DNA of 64,000 nt from Sphingobacterium faecium (GTDB lineage Bacteria; Bacteroidota; Bacteroidia; Sphingobacteriales; Sphingobacteriaceae): the NCBI RefSeq assembly GCF_003054045.1, contig NZ_QBKH01000003.1:620001-684000 (forward strand), given 5' to 3'. The translations under genes and the position numbers were made by a program. This document shows, piece after piece, positions 45,863 to 52,473 of this stretch. Position 1 is the stretch's first letter. Each line of letters starts with the position of its first letter. The notes under the pieces are model-generated. The model had not been told where the DNA came from, ran no database searches, and was given only the letters and a program-made list of their open reading frames with translations.

Positions 45863-46408
45863 TTATTCAATCTCTATCCATTTTTTCTCAAAATAAAGCC
45901 GATGTGTAATTTTATTTTTAGAATTGGAGAGGCTAGCCTCAATAAAATCACCACTAGTCTTGATATAGTGTAACGTCAAATTCTTTGACGCTAGGTCAGA
46001 ACTATCATAATAAGCGCCTAAAGGAAAATTAAATGGATTGTCTTTCACATCATCAGTAAAGATCGAAAATAGAAACAAACGTTTGGAGTTTGTGTTCGGT
46101 TGATCAAAACCAAATATCCGGTGATCCAGACGCATATTGGCGCCGATATGAATGGTGCTATCTCCAGCGCTCAGACGAACATAGGCCTTATTTACATCAT
46201 CACCAGACTGGGAAACATTTTTCGCATTCGTTTTTTCGATAAGGTCTAGTTTTGATGGGGATTTAATTCGGGAACTGTAATTGACTTTAGCAGTATCTTG
46301 TTGTATAGCTGTGCTATCATATGCACTAAGCTGCTTTTTAGTTGTTCCTTCAGACTTATAACTGAAAAAACTCATCACTAATATCAGCATATAGGGTGTA
46401 TTGTTCAT
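45863..46408 (-). CDS. Hypothetical exported protein
   Basis: The 181-residue product has a short hydrophobic start (MLILVMSFFSYK). I do not recognise it. The middle has a polar, probably unstructured stretch, and the C-terminal half alternates in a beta-like way (AYVRLSAGDSTIHIGANMRLDHRIFGFD, HRLYFEKKWIEIE). An inverted repeat ACAGTTT-A-AAACTGT at 46445-46459, about 37 bp before the start, could be an operator. It runs in the same direction as the DUF1080 gene, 82 bp upstream of it. Confidence 0.6.
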   Translation of the reverse strand: MNNTPYMLILVMSFFSYKSEGTTKKQLSAYDSTAIQQDTAKVNYSSRIKSPSKLDLIEKTNAKNVSQSGDDVNKAYVRLSAGDSTIHIGANMRLDHRIFGFDQPNTNSKRLFLFSIFTDDVKDNPFNFPLGAYYDSSDLASKNLTLHYIKTSGDFIEASLSNSKNKITHRLYFEKKWIEIE

Positions 46409-46870
46409 ATTTATAATCTATATCAATCATTAATATCTTTACTGACAGTTTAAAACTGTATCCAAATAAAAATAGTGTTTTTTAGCCGTGTATCCTCCAT
46501 GTGTATCCACTTATTTTGAAATATAACGCTTTGTTACTACATCAACTTCAGATTGCTATTAATAACAAATGGTCAGGTCTTGAACATGAAACAATTCTTT
46601 TTAAGTTATCAAAGCAAATGTGGATTGTAGCAGACCATTTCTCCTCCTATAGTAGTTATCTTTTTTAGAATCTCCTGTACGTTATTTTTTTACTGGAATC
46701 GCTCAATAATAAATAGGAATGAGAAAATAACCTTTACAAGTTAACGTCATTTTTTATTGCTGGGATAGTAAATTTATGAATGGCTATTGGGATCGATCTT
46801 ATATATTTTTATGTATCTATATCATAGTGGATTAAGTTGGTGTGAGTCGGTCTTTTAGTTTAGAAATTGG
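46409..46870. other. Intergenic stretch upstream of the first 102-bp repeat
   Basis: AT-rich; contains the inverted repeat at 46445-46459 and no credible gene. Confidence 0.4.
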
Positions 46871-46972
46871 GTAAAAAACAAAAGGTTTTCAAACGGGGAG
46901 AATGAAAACCTTTATAACCAATTATAAACCTAAATTATGATGATACAAATATAGTGTTATTTATACACTAAG
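46871..46972. repeat. 102-bp direct repeat, copy 1 (small-RNA unit)
   Basis: Identical to 48142-48243 except for one base (A at 46963, T at 48234). Flanking sequence differs at once on both sides. Identity runs from just past the -33 box to the end of the U tract of the embedded minus-strand transcription unit, so the repeat boundaries coincide with an RNA gene. Confidence 0.95.
46873..46942 (-). ncRNA. Candidate small regulatory RNA, copy 1
   Basis: Predicted from a promoter on one side and a terminator on the other. The RNA (about 70 nt) should start a few bases after the TATATTTG box at 46946-46953. It carries an unpaired AU-rich body with AUUUAGGUUUAUAAUUGG and ends in a perfect 11-bp hairpin (46881-46891 with 46903-46913). 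The loop is UUCUCCCCGUU and a U-rich tail follows. There is no start codon followed by a meaningful frame. The body is complementary to leaders of galM, GH76 and susC of PUL 1. I cannot exclude that it belongs to a described family such as Flavo-1; exact ends are estimates. Confidence 0.7.
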
Positions 46973-46977
46973 TCAAA
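46946..46977 (-). promoter_or_regulatory. Promoter of small RNA copy 1 with palindromic spacer
   Basis: On the minus strand TTTG (46974-46977), a 20-bp spacer and TATATTTG (46946-46953) match the Bacteroidota -33/-7 consensus. The palindrome TAGTGT-N7-ACACTA (46952-46970) fills the spacer and touches the -7 box, the usual place for a repressor site. Confidence 0.75.
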
Positions 46978-47040
46978 TCTTTTTTCAATATTTTTTTAAA
47001 TAATATTTTTCCAGGTCTATTTCAATATCTTCTCTAAGCG

Positions 47041-47340
47041 ATGAAGCGCCGTTTAATCAATTTGTACCGATGTTTTGCCTTGATATTCGTTTCTTTTTTA
47101 TTTCTTTGTATTACTGCATCGGGATATCCATTGTACGGTTTCCATTTTATGGGGTAATGTGTTCGAACTCATTTTATAGTTTAAGACGCATCTTATGTCA
47201 AAATTGAACATGTAAATGGTTAGGTTATCCGAACCGAACAGATTGTGCAATCTTTTACTTCGCTATATATTACAGAGACTGGAGTATGGATTGTTTTAAA
47301 GAGAATTGATGATGAAGACATTAAAAGATTTAATAAATAA
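47041..47340 (+). pseudogene. Possible decayed small exported-protein gene upstream of the DUF2625 gene
   Basis: ATG 47041 opens a 38-codon frame with a signal-like start (LINLYRCFALIFVSFLFLC). The same frame continues past three stop codons to a protein-like stretch (TEQIVQSFTSLYITETG, then VWIVLKRIDDEDIKRFNK). It closes at TAA 47338-47340, overlapping the DUF2625 start by about 30 bp as coupled genes do. This may be a worn gene. Chance in AT-rich DNA is a real alternative, and the first 38 codons could also be a genuine small membrane protein. Confidence 0.3.
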
Positions 47341-47959
47341 GGAAGAGTTTGGTTGGGGATTGGTAAAATCGTGGATGAAAGACTCAAAGAATAACTTTGA
47401 GATTTTACCAAAAAATCCCAAACGTGCAGATGAGGAATTATTGCGTCTACAGATATCAACAAAATCTCCAGTAGCTGCCATCGTATTTGAGACAGGAGGT
47501 ATTCTAATTGACCATGGCTGGTTGCGCATCTTGGGATCTGGTTCCAACAAACTGAATAGGGGTATCATGGAATGGAATAAAGGAAAAACCTATAGCAACG
47601 AAGGGGAGAAGGGAGGTTTTTTACTGATTGCAGATGATGTTATCGGTGGATATTTTGCTATCAATGCAGGAGAGTTGGGTGAGGATATTGGTCAGATATA
47701 TTATTTTGCTCCACATACGTCAAGTTGGGAAAGTTTATCCTGTGGTTATTCTGATTTTATTAACTGGTCATTGAATGGTGATTTAGATTTGTTTTATCAA
47801 GCCTATAAATGGGAGTCATGGAAGGATGATATGGCTAACGTTAATGGCAGTGATGTGTATTCAGATTGGAGTGCTGAGGGGCGAACCCGTCATCAAAGCA
47901 ACAATAGAAAATGGGTTTCCACAGAAGAGCGAGTAAAACTAGCATTGCAAGCCGTGTAA
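47312..47959 (+). CDS. DUF2625 family protein
   Basis: Start chosen at ATG 47312 (MKTLKDLINKEEFGW); ATG 47309 is equally possible and TTG 47306 less so. The 215-residue product has no signal peptide. It shows the DUF2625 pattern: WGLVKSWMKDSKNNFEILPK, GILIDHGWLRILGSGS, FLLIADDVIGGYFAINAG, IYYFAPHTSSWESL and YSDFINWSL. The family is widespread but of unknown function; its fold resembles SMI1/KNR4-like proteins in some features (inference). It sits alone between the two copies of the small-RNA repeat. Confidence 0.9.
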   Translation: MKTLKDLINKEEFGWGLVKSWMKDSKNNFEILPKNPKRADEELLRLQISTKSPVAAIVFETGGILIDHGWLRILGSGSNKLNRGIMEWNKGKTYSNEGEKGGFLLIADDVIGGYFAINAGELGEDIGQIYYFAPHTSSWESLSCGYSDFINWSLNGDLDLFYQAYKWESWKDDMANVNGSDVYSDWSAEGRTRHQSNNRKWVSTEERVKLALQAV

Positions 47960-48141
47960 TGGATAACAAAAGATGTATTCAGTTTTTGTTTTAAATATCC
48001 ATATTCTATATTATTTTTAAATGTAAGATGATGGTTTACCATTTCTTTTCTGCAATTTATCAAGCAATCTGAAGACAAATGAATCAATCCTCCTGATATG
48101 GAGAAAGGAATTTATTAGGGCTTGAAAAAAATGGATTTATA

Positions 48142-48243
48142 GTAAAAAACAAAAGGTTTTCAAACGGGGAGAATGAAAACCTTTATAACCAATTATAAAC
48201 CTAAATTATGATGATACAAATATAGTGTTATTTTTACACTAAG
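48142..48243. repeat. 102-bp direct repeat, copy 2 (small-RNA unit)
   Basis: Same orientation as copy 1 and 1271 bp from it, with one mismatch. The mismatch falls in the 7-bp centre of the promoter palindrome, leaving both arms and the RNA untouched. The rest of the 396-bp gap 47960-48355 holds no other feature. Confidence 0.95.
48144..48213 (-). ncRNA. Candidate small regulatory RNA, copy 2
   Basis: The RNA sequence is identical to copy 1. The terminator hairpin is 48152-48162 with 48174-48184 (loop 48163-48173), followed on the minus strand by a U-rich tail. Having two copies with the same RNA but different outer flanks points to selection on the transcript. Confidence 0.7.
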
Positions 48244-48247
48244 CAAA
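48217..48247 (-). promoter_or_regulatory. Promoter of small RNA copy 2 with palindromic spacer
   Basis: TTTG (48244-48247), a 19-bp spacer and TATATTTG (48217-48224) on the minus strand. The -33 TTTG is kept although it lies just outside the repeat, in otherwise different sequence. The palindrome arms TAGTGT and ACACTA are at 48223-48228 and 48236-48241. Confidence 0.75.
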
Positions 48248-48355
48248 AGTTTTTTTTATTTTTTTGCGATCGCCATTATTTTTTTTAAAACGGCTATTTT
48301 AATTGATTTATAGATATCATACAGCAAATAAGGCATTTTTAAAATCGTACTATTT

Positions 48356-49024
48356 ATGATTAAAAGAATAGAAATCCCTTCTTCGGATAAAAAATTGAAT
48401 TCAACCTTAGATCAAGAATATTGGAATTCAAAATGGCAAGGCAATCAGATCGGTTGGGATATTGGCTATGCTTCTCCAGCTATATGTGCCTATATGGATC
48501 AATACCCAAATAAAGAAGCTCAGATCCTGATTGCGGGTTGCGGCAATGCCCACGAAGCGGTGTATTTACTTGAACATAATTTTAAGCATATAACTTTAAT
48601 TGATTTTGCTCCTGAGGCCATAAAACGGGTAAAGGCAAAGTTTGCGGATCAAACGGCAGTAAACGTACTCTGTACTGATTTTTTTGAACATGAAGGGCAA
48701 TATGACCTGCTGTTGGAGCAAACTTTTTTTTGTGCTATTGCACCAGAGCGACGCGCTGAATATGTGCAGAAAGTATCCTCCTTACTTAGACCAAATGGAA
48801 GGATGGTCGGTGTTCTTTTTGATCAATTGTTAGATGAGCCTGGTCCACCATTTGGAGGAGATCTCATGATCTATCAACAACTATTTACTCCCAACTTTAT
48901 CTTACAGACGATGGAAAAGTGTTATAATAGCATAAAACCAAGGATAGGTAAAGAGGTTTTTATTAATTTTTTGAAGCGAGAAGATGTTAATAGCAACGAA
49001 CTATCAGGGTTTTCTTCCATATAG
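48356..49024 (+). CDS. TPMT-family (thiol/thiopurine-type) SAM methyltransferase
   Basis: The 222-residue cytosolic protein shows the TPMT-type pattern: YWNSKWQGNQIGWDIGYASPAI at the N-terminus, the SAM loop ILIAGCGNAHEAVYLLEHNF, the acidic LIDFAPEAI, YDLLLEQTFFCAIAPERR and PPFGGDLMIYQQLF near the C-terminus. Members methylate thiols, thiocyanate, tellurite or halides; the substrate here is unknown. Its last 21 bases overlap the end of the convergent methyltransferase gene. Confidence 0.9.
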   Translation: MIKRIEIPSSDKKLNSTLDQEYWNSKWQGNQIGWDIGYASPAICAYMDQYPNKEAQILIAGCGNAHEAVYLLEHNFKHITLIDFAPEAIKRVKAKFADQTAVNVLCTDFFEHEGQYDLLLEQTFFCAIAPERRAEYVQKVSSLLRPNGRMVGVLFDQLLDEPGPPFGGDLMIYQQLFTPNFILQTMEKCYNSIKPRIGKEVFINFLKREDVNSNELSGFSSI

Positions 49025-49771
49025 TAAAAGTCGTTTAAAGGAATATATAGCAGGAAATGTAGTGAATTTTAGTTCAATACGCTTTTTATATTCCGTAATA
49101 AATTCTTCCTTTTGATCTCCCTTCAATCTATCTACGTAGGGAATTAAGGCAGATCCAGATATAAAGTCCAATAAATCTTGCGCATGCTCTGCTATGATTG
49201 GGTATACCTTTTGAATGATTTGCATATGGATCAGTCCAGCATGAAACATGATGGTTGCATATTCATCTATGCTCAACAGTGGTGATTCTCTTTTCCATCC
49301 GTTTAAGTAACTTTTAAAAGGCTGTTCATCGACCAGTTCCAATAAGAGTTGGTTTAAGACATTATCTGATTGCATAGGCATTTGGATAGCCATTTGACCG
49401 TGCGGATTCAGTAGAGCTATAAGTTTTGGAAATAGTTTATCATGCTGATTGGACCATTGTAGAGCAGCATTACTGAATATCAGATCCCACTTTTGTTTAC
49501 TTTCCAACACATCTTCAGTCGTAGCCTGCTTAAAGGATAATCTTTCCTGCACAAATTGCTTTGACTCAGCGAGCATCTCCTCAGATGAATCAACACCTAC
49601 AAATTGTGCATTTTTCAATTGGTTAGCTAAAATAAATGTCTGCTCGCCAGTACCACAACCGATGTCGATCGCATTTTGATGTTGTTCAGGTGTTATGAAG
49701 CTCATTAAATCATAAAATGGTTGATATCGGATATCTTTAAACTGATTATAAATTTCTGGATTCCAGTTCAT
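49004..49771 (-). CDS. Trans-aconitate 2-methyltransferase-like SAM methyltransferase
   Basis: The 255-residue product begins MNWNPEIYNQFKDIRYQPF, as in Tam/BioC-like enzymes. It has the SAM-binding loop AIDIGCGTGEQTFILA, the acidic end FVGVDSSEEML, and WDLIFSNAALQWSNQH, a segment shared by trans-aconitate methyltransferases and malonyl-ACP methyltransferases. With no biotin genes nearby, Tam-like is preferred. It converges on and overlaps the TPMT-type gene by 21 bp. Confidence 0.85.
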   Translation of the reverse strand: MNWNPEIYNQFKDIRYQPFYDLMSFITPEQHQNAIDIGCGTGEQTFILANQLKNAQFVGVDSSEEMLAESKQFVQERLSFKQATTEDVLESKQKWDLIFSNAALQWSNQHDKLFPKLIALLNPHGQMAIQMPMQSDNVLNQLLLELVDEQPFKSYLNGWKRESPLLSIDEYATIMFHAGLIHMQIIQKVYPIIAEHAQDLLDFISGSALIPYVDRLKGDQKEEFITEYKKRIELKFTTFPAIYSFKRLLLYGRKP

Positions 49772-50020
49772 GCTTGTTGATGTATATATGTAAGGGATGA
49801 TATGAACAATAAATGTACTTCAATTCTTGTTATGCCTATCTACATCAGATATAGTGGTGAAGTAAATAGGCAACATATTAACGGTTTTAGTGAATCTTTT
49901 GTTTGAAATACTCCAAAATTGATGTTGTATTTTTTTGAAATCGAGAAATAACCTGAATTGTATGTGAATTTTGTATAGGTTTGATTTATAGCTATTTATT
50001 ATTTTTAAGATTGTTAATTA

Positions 50021-50064
50021 TGACAATATGTCTATTTAAATAGTTTAAAGTAGACATATTGTCA
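50021..50064 (+). promoter_or_regulatory. Large palindromic operator upstream of hsp20
   Basis: A perfect 14-bp inverted repeat, TGACAATATGTCTA (50021-50034) and TAGACATATTGTCA (50051-50064), has a 16-bp centre. Each arm is itself a dyad GACA-N3-TGTC, so there are two protein-size sites about 30 bp apart, on the same face of the helix. A weak -7-like TATATTTT (50066-50073) adjoins the right arm. A dedicated heat-shock repressor is the simplest reading. Confidence 0.6.
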
Positions 50065-50147
50065 ATATATTTTACACTTTTTCATTTTGGTATAGGAATT
50101 GAAATACTCCTGTAAATTGGTTAATAAAGTAACATATAAATATTAAA

Positions 50148-50153
50148 AGGAGG
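50148..50153 (+). promoter_or_regulatory. Unusually strong Shine-Dalgarno sequence of hsp20
   Basis: AGGAGG lies 8 nt before the ATG at 50162. Most genes in this window have A-rich leaders with no such site, as is usual in Bacteroidota, so this gene may be built for fast, high translation. Confidence 0.7.
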
Positions 50154-50161
50154 ATAAAAAA

Positions 50162-50605
50162 ATGGCATTAATTAAATTTCCAACAAAAAGTTTGAATACA
50201 GATTCTGTAAATCCATTTGTAAGTACAGTATTTGATAATTTGTTTAATGATTCTTTTATTTCAGATCGATTAATCTCTCGCGTTCCTGCAGTTAATATTT
50301 CTGAAACAGAAAAGGCTTTTCGTATTGAGTTAGCTGCTCCGGGATTGTCTAAGTCAGATTTTAAGATCAATGTAGATAAAAAAATTATCACGATTTCTGC
50401 AGATAAAAAAGAAGAATCTGTTAGTGATGAGAAATTATTTAGTAAAAGAGAGTTCAATTACACCTCTTTTTCAAGATCATTTGCATTGCCAGAAACGGTA
50501 GATCATAGTAATATTGATGCAACGTATGAAGATGGTGTTTTAATTTTATCGGTAGGTAAGAAAGAAGATTCAATTGTTGCAAAAAGGTTAATAGAAGTTA
50601 AGTAA
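50162..50605 (+). CDS. Hsp20/alpha-crystallin small heat-shock protein
   Basis: The 147-residue chaperone has the alpha-crystallin domain from about residue 38 (VPAVNISETEKAFRIELAAPGLSKSDFKINVDKKIITISADK) to DATYEDGVLILSVGKK. It holds unfolding proteins without using ATP. The C-terminal tail lacks a textbook IXI motif but ends with VAKRLIEVK. It is monocistronic, with a two-site operator upstream, a strong Shine-Dalgarno and a strong terminator. Confidence 0.95.
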   Translation: MALIKFPTKSLNTDSVNPFVSTVFDNLFNDSFISDRLISRVPAVNISETEKAFRIELAAPGLSKSDFKINVDKKIITISADKKEESVSDEKLFSKREFNYTSFSRSFALPETVDHSNIDATYEDGVLILSVGKKEDSIVAKRLIEVK

Positions 50606-50618
50606 TAGGTGTTTATTA

Positions 50619-50656
50619 AAAAAAAGCTTGTAGGATTTATCCTACAAGCTTTTTTT
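50619..50656. terminator. Bidirectional terminator after hsp20
   Basis: A 17-bp perfect stem with core GCTTGTAGGA has a TTTA loop and A/T runs on both sides. Its right arm overlaps the stop codon of the convergent thioesterase gene. Confidence 0.9.
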
Positions 50657-51095
50657 ATGCACTGATTTCTTCATAATCTTCTGATTTAGGAATTTTCGCA
50701 ATGAAATGGCTCCATTCATCTGGAATTGGAGTCAATTTTCTTTTTTCTAAATCTAACCAAGCCCCATCTACAATTACGGTAGCGCTTTTAGTACCATCTG
50801 CCTTAAAAACAAGATGTCGAAATGAAAAACGACTATTTGCCACGTTATATTTCGTCAGCTCAACTTCAACATATATTTCTTCGTCAAGATGAATTTCTCG
50901 GTGATAGATCAGCTCCTCTCTAAATAAAATTGGACCAATTTGATGGATCGCAAATTGGTTTAGTGACAATCCTATACCATTTAGCATATTGCTTCTAGCT
51001 TGAGCACAAAAATCTGCATAAGCAGAATGGCGTAAGTGTCGATTGGGATCGATCTGAGCCCATAGCACCTGACCTTTAAAAAATACGTTATCCAT
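50655..51095 (-). CDS. Acyl-CoA thioesterase (hotdog, 4HBT family)
   Basis: The 146-residue product has the hotdog thioesterase pattern: VLWAQIDPNRHLRHSAYADFCAQARSNML, with the catalytic Asp in the D-P-N-x-H position. It continues with a beta-rich middle (EIYVEVELTKYNVANSRFSFRHLVFKADGT). Related enzymes hydrolyse acyl-CoA or 4-hydroxybenzoyl-CoA esters; the acyl group is unknown here. No signal peptide; cytosolic. Confidence 0.87.
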   Translation of the reverse strand: MDNVFFKGQVLWAQIDPNRHLRHSAYADFCAQARSNMLNGIGLSLNQFAIHQIGPILFREELIYHREIHLDEEIYVEVELTKYNVANSRFSFRHLVFKADGTKSATVIVDGAWLDLEKRKLTPIPDEWSHFIAKIPKSEDYEEISA

Positions 51096-51229
51096 ATGAT
51101 GATATTTTTGATTTAAACTAAAGTAGTGAATAAAATAATATTATTTTCACTGTCGTATTGTAACATTTAGAGAAATACTGCACTAATCTTATATATTTAA
51201 TTTTTTAAGGCAAAGAGTCTAAACAGTTA

Positions 51230-51736
51230 ATGGTAAAGCCAGACGAACAACAATTTTTGAAACAAATAGAAAAGAATAAAGGTGCTATCATCAAAGTGTC
51301 TCGTATGTATATGGACAATTTGGAGGACCAGCAAGATTTATTTCAAGAAATTGTTATGCAATTATGGCGATCGTATGGTTCTTTCAGAAAAGAAAGTTTG
51401 TTCTCTACCTGGTTGTATCGTGTGGCCATCAATACGGCTCTCATGTACTTCAAGAAAGAAAAAAGAAGACCAGATCAACAGGAGCTGACTATAGATATTG
51501 ATGTCGTGGATGAGTTTGATAACGAGAAAAAAGAAGAGCAGTTACGTTATTTTTATCAAGCTGTCCAGCATATCAATCCAGTAGAAAAAGCATTGATTTT
51601 TCTTTTTTTGGAAGGTCAGAGCCATCGGGAGATTGCTGTGAATCTTGGTATCTCTGAAGTAAATGCACGTGTTAAATTGAATAGAACAAAAGAAAAGTTG
51701 CAGCAGATTATTAAAACACAAGGTTATGAATTTTGA
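51230..51736 (+). CDS. ECF-type RNA polymerase sigma factor
   Basis: The 168-residue product has sigma region 2 (DLFQEIVMQLWRSYGSFRKESLFSTWLYRVAINTALMYFKKEKRRP, residues about 36-81) and region 4 (NPVEKALIFLFLEGQSHREIAVNLGISEVNARVKLNRTKEKL). The linker is short, as in group 4 factors. Its end overlaps the next gene by 11 bp, so it is translated together with a membrane protein that may be its anti-sigma factor. The signal it answers is unknown. Confidence 0.92.
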   Translation: MVKPDEQQFLKQIEKNKGAIIKVSRMYMDNLEDQQDLFQEIVMQLWRSYGSFRKESLFSTWLYRVAINTALMYFKKEKRRPDQQELTIDIDVVDEFDNEKKEEQLRYFYQAVQHINPVEKALIFLFLEGQSHREIAVNLGISEVNARVKLNRTKEKLQQIIKTQGYEF

Positions 51737-52376
51737 TGAATTAAAAGAACAATGGAATAATCAAACCGAAAATAATTTCGAGGTTGATCCAAATCTTAGT
51801 CACTATAAATCAGTGGGAAGTATTCTTGTGAAATTAAGGAGGAATATAAAGATGGAATTTATATCCTGGTTATGTGCGATTATTTTTTTACTGGTATTAC
51901 CTAATTTGGAAGTTTACCAGATTACGGGATATGTGAAAGTAGCCTACTATTCTATCTTATTACAAATGTGTTTATCCAGCATGTTTTATTATAAAAAGTT
52001 TTTCTATTTCTATAAATCGACCAAACAGTTTGAACTCTTAAGTTCTCGGGAAAATTTGCTGAAATTGTATTACGATTTAAAATTTTCTATCGAAACCTAT
52101 AAGATGTCATCTTACTTGTTGATGCCTCAAGGTATCCTCATCTGTTTCATTTTTTTCTCGCTTGGCCATTCGGCAGAGTGGATGGACAAAATTTATCACT
52201 TTGGTGAAACCTGGAAAAATGATTCCACCTTTATTATTTACTTCATCTTAGGGATTTTTGCAGGTTTAATTTCTTTAGTTATTTGCATTGAGTCCATGAG
52301 TTACTACTATTATGGTAAATATTTAAAGATGATCAAAAATAATATGGATGCTTTGGAAGAAGAGGCGGAACTTTAA
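51726..52376 (+). CDS. Four-helix membrane protein, putative partner of the ECF sigma factor
   Basis: The 216-residue product has a 45-residue cytosolic start (MNFDELKEQWNNQ) and about four membrane helices (e.g. FISWLCAIIFLLVLPNLEVY and FIIYFILGIFAGLISLVICI). No zinc anti-sigma Cys/His motif is present. In Bacteroidota, similar DELKEQW-starting membrane proteins follow ECF sigma genes and may hold the sigma factor at the membrane. The 11-bp overlap supports a joint role; function is inferred. Confidence 0.75.
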   Translation: MNFDELKEQWNNQTENNFEVDPNLSHYKSVGSILVKLRRNIKMEFISWLCAIIFLLVLPNLEVYQITGYVKVAYYSILLQMCLSSMFYYKKFFYFYKSTKQFELLSSRENLLKLYYDLKFSIETYKMSSYLLMPQGILICFIFFSLGHSAEWMDKIYHFGETWKNDSTFIIYFILGIFAGLISLVICIESMSYYYYGKYLKMIKNNMDALEEEAEL

Positions 52377-52473
52377 AAAATATTTTTAACGAATGTATAG
52401 CTGATCATGTTGCAATAAATTAGATATGTAGGCAGGGTTTTTGTAACTTGAAGAACTTATCGAAGATGGTTTT

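Noticed and set aside
46871..46972. The repeat as a plus-strand terminator or as a relic of a susC leader
   Set aside because: On the plus strand the hairpin has no following T run. The leader-like plus-strand sequence ends at an ATG with a stop a few codons later, while the minus strand has full promoter and terminator signals. The leader reading is less likely but not disproved.
46871..48243. The 102-bp repeats as insertion-sequence ends or a MITE around the DUF2625 gene
   Set aside because: They are direct, not inverted, have no terminal inverted repeats or target duplications that I can see, and no transposase lies between them.
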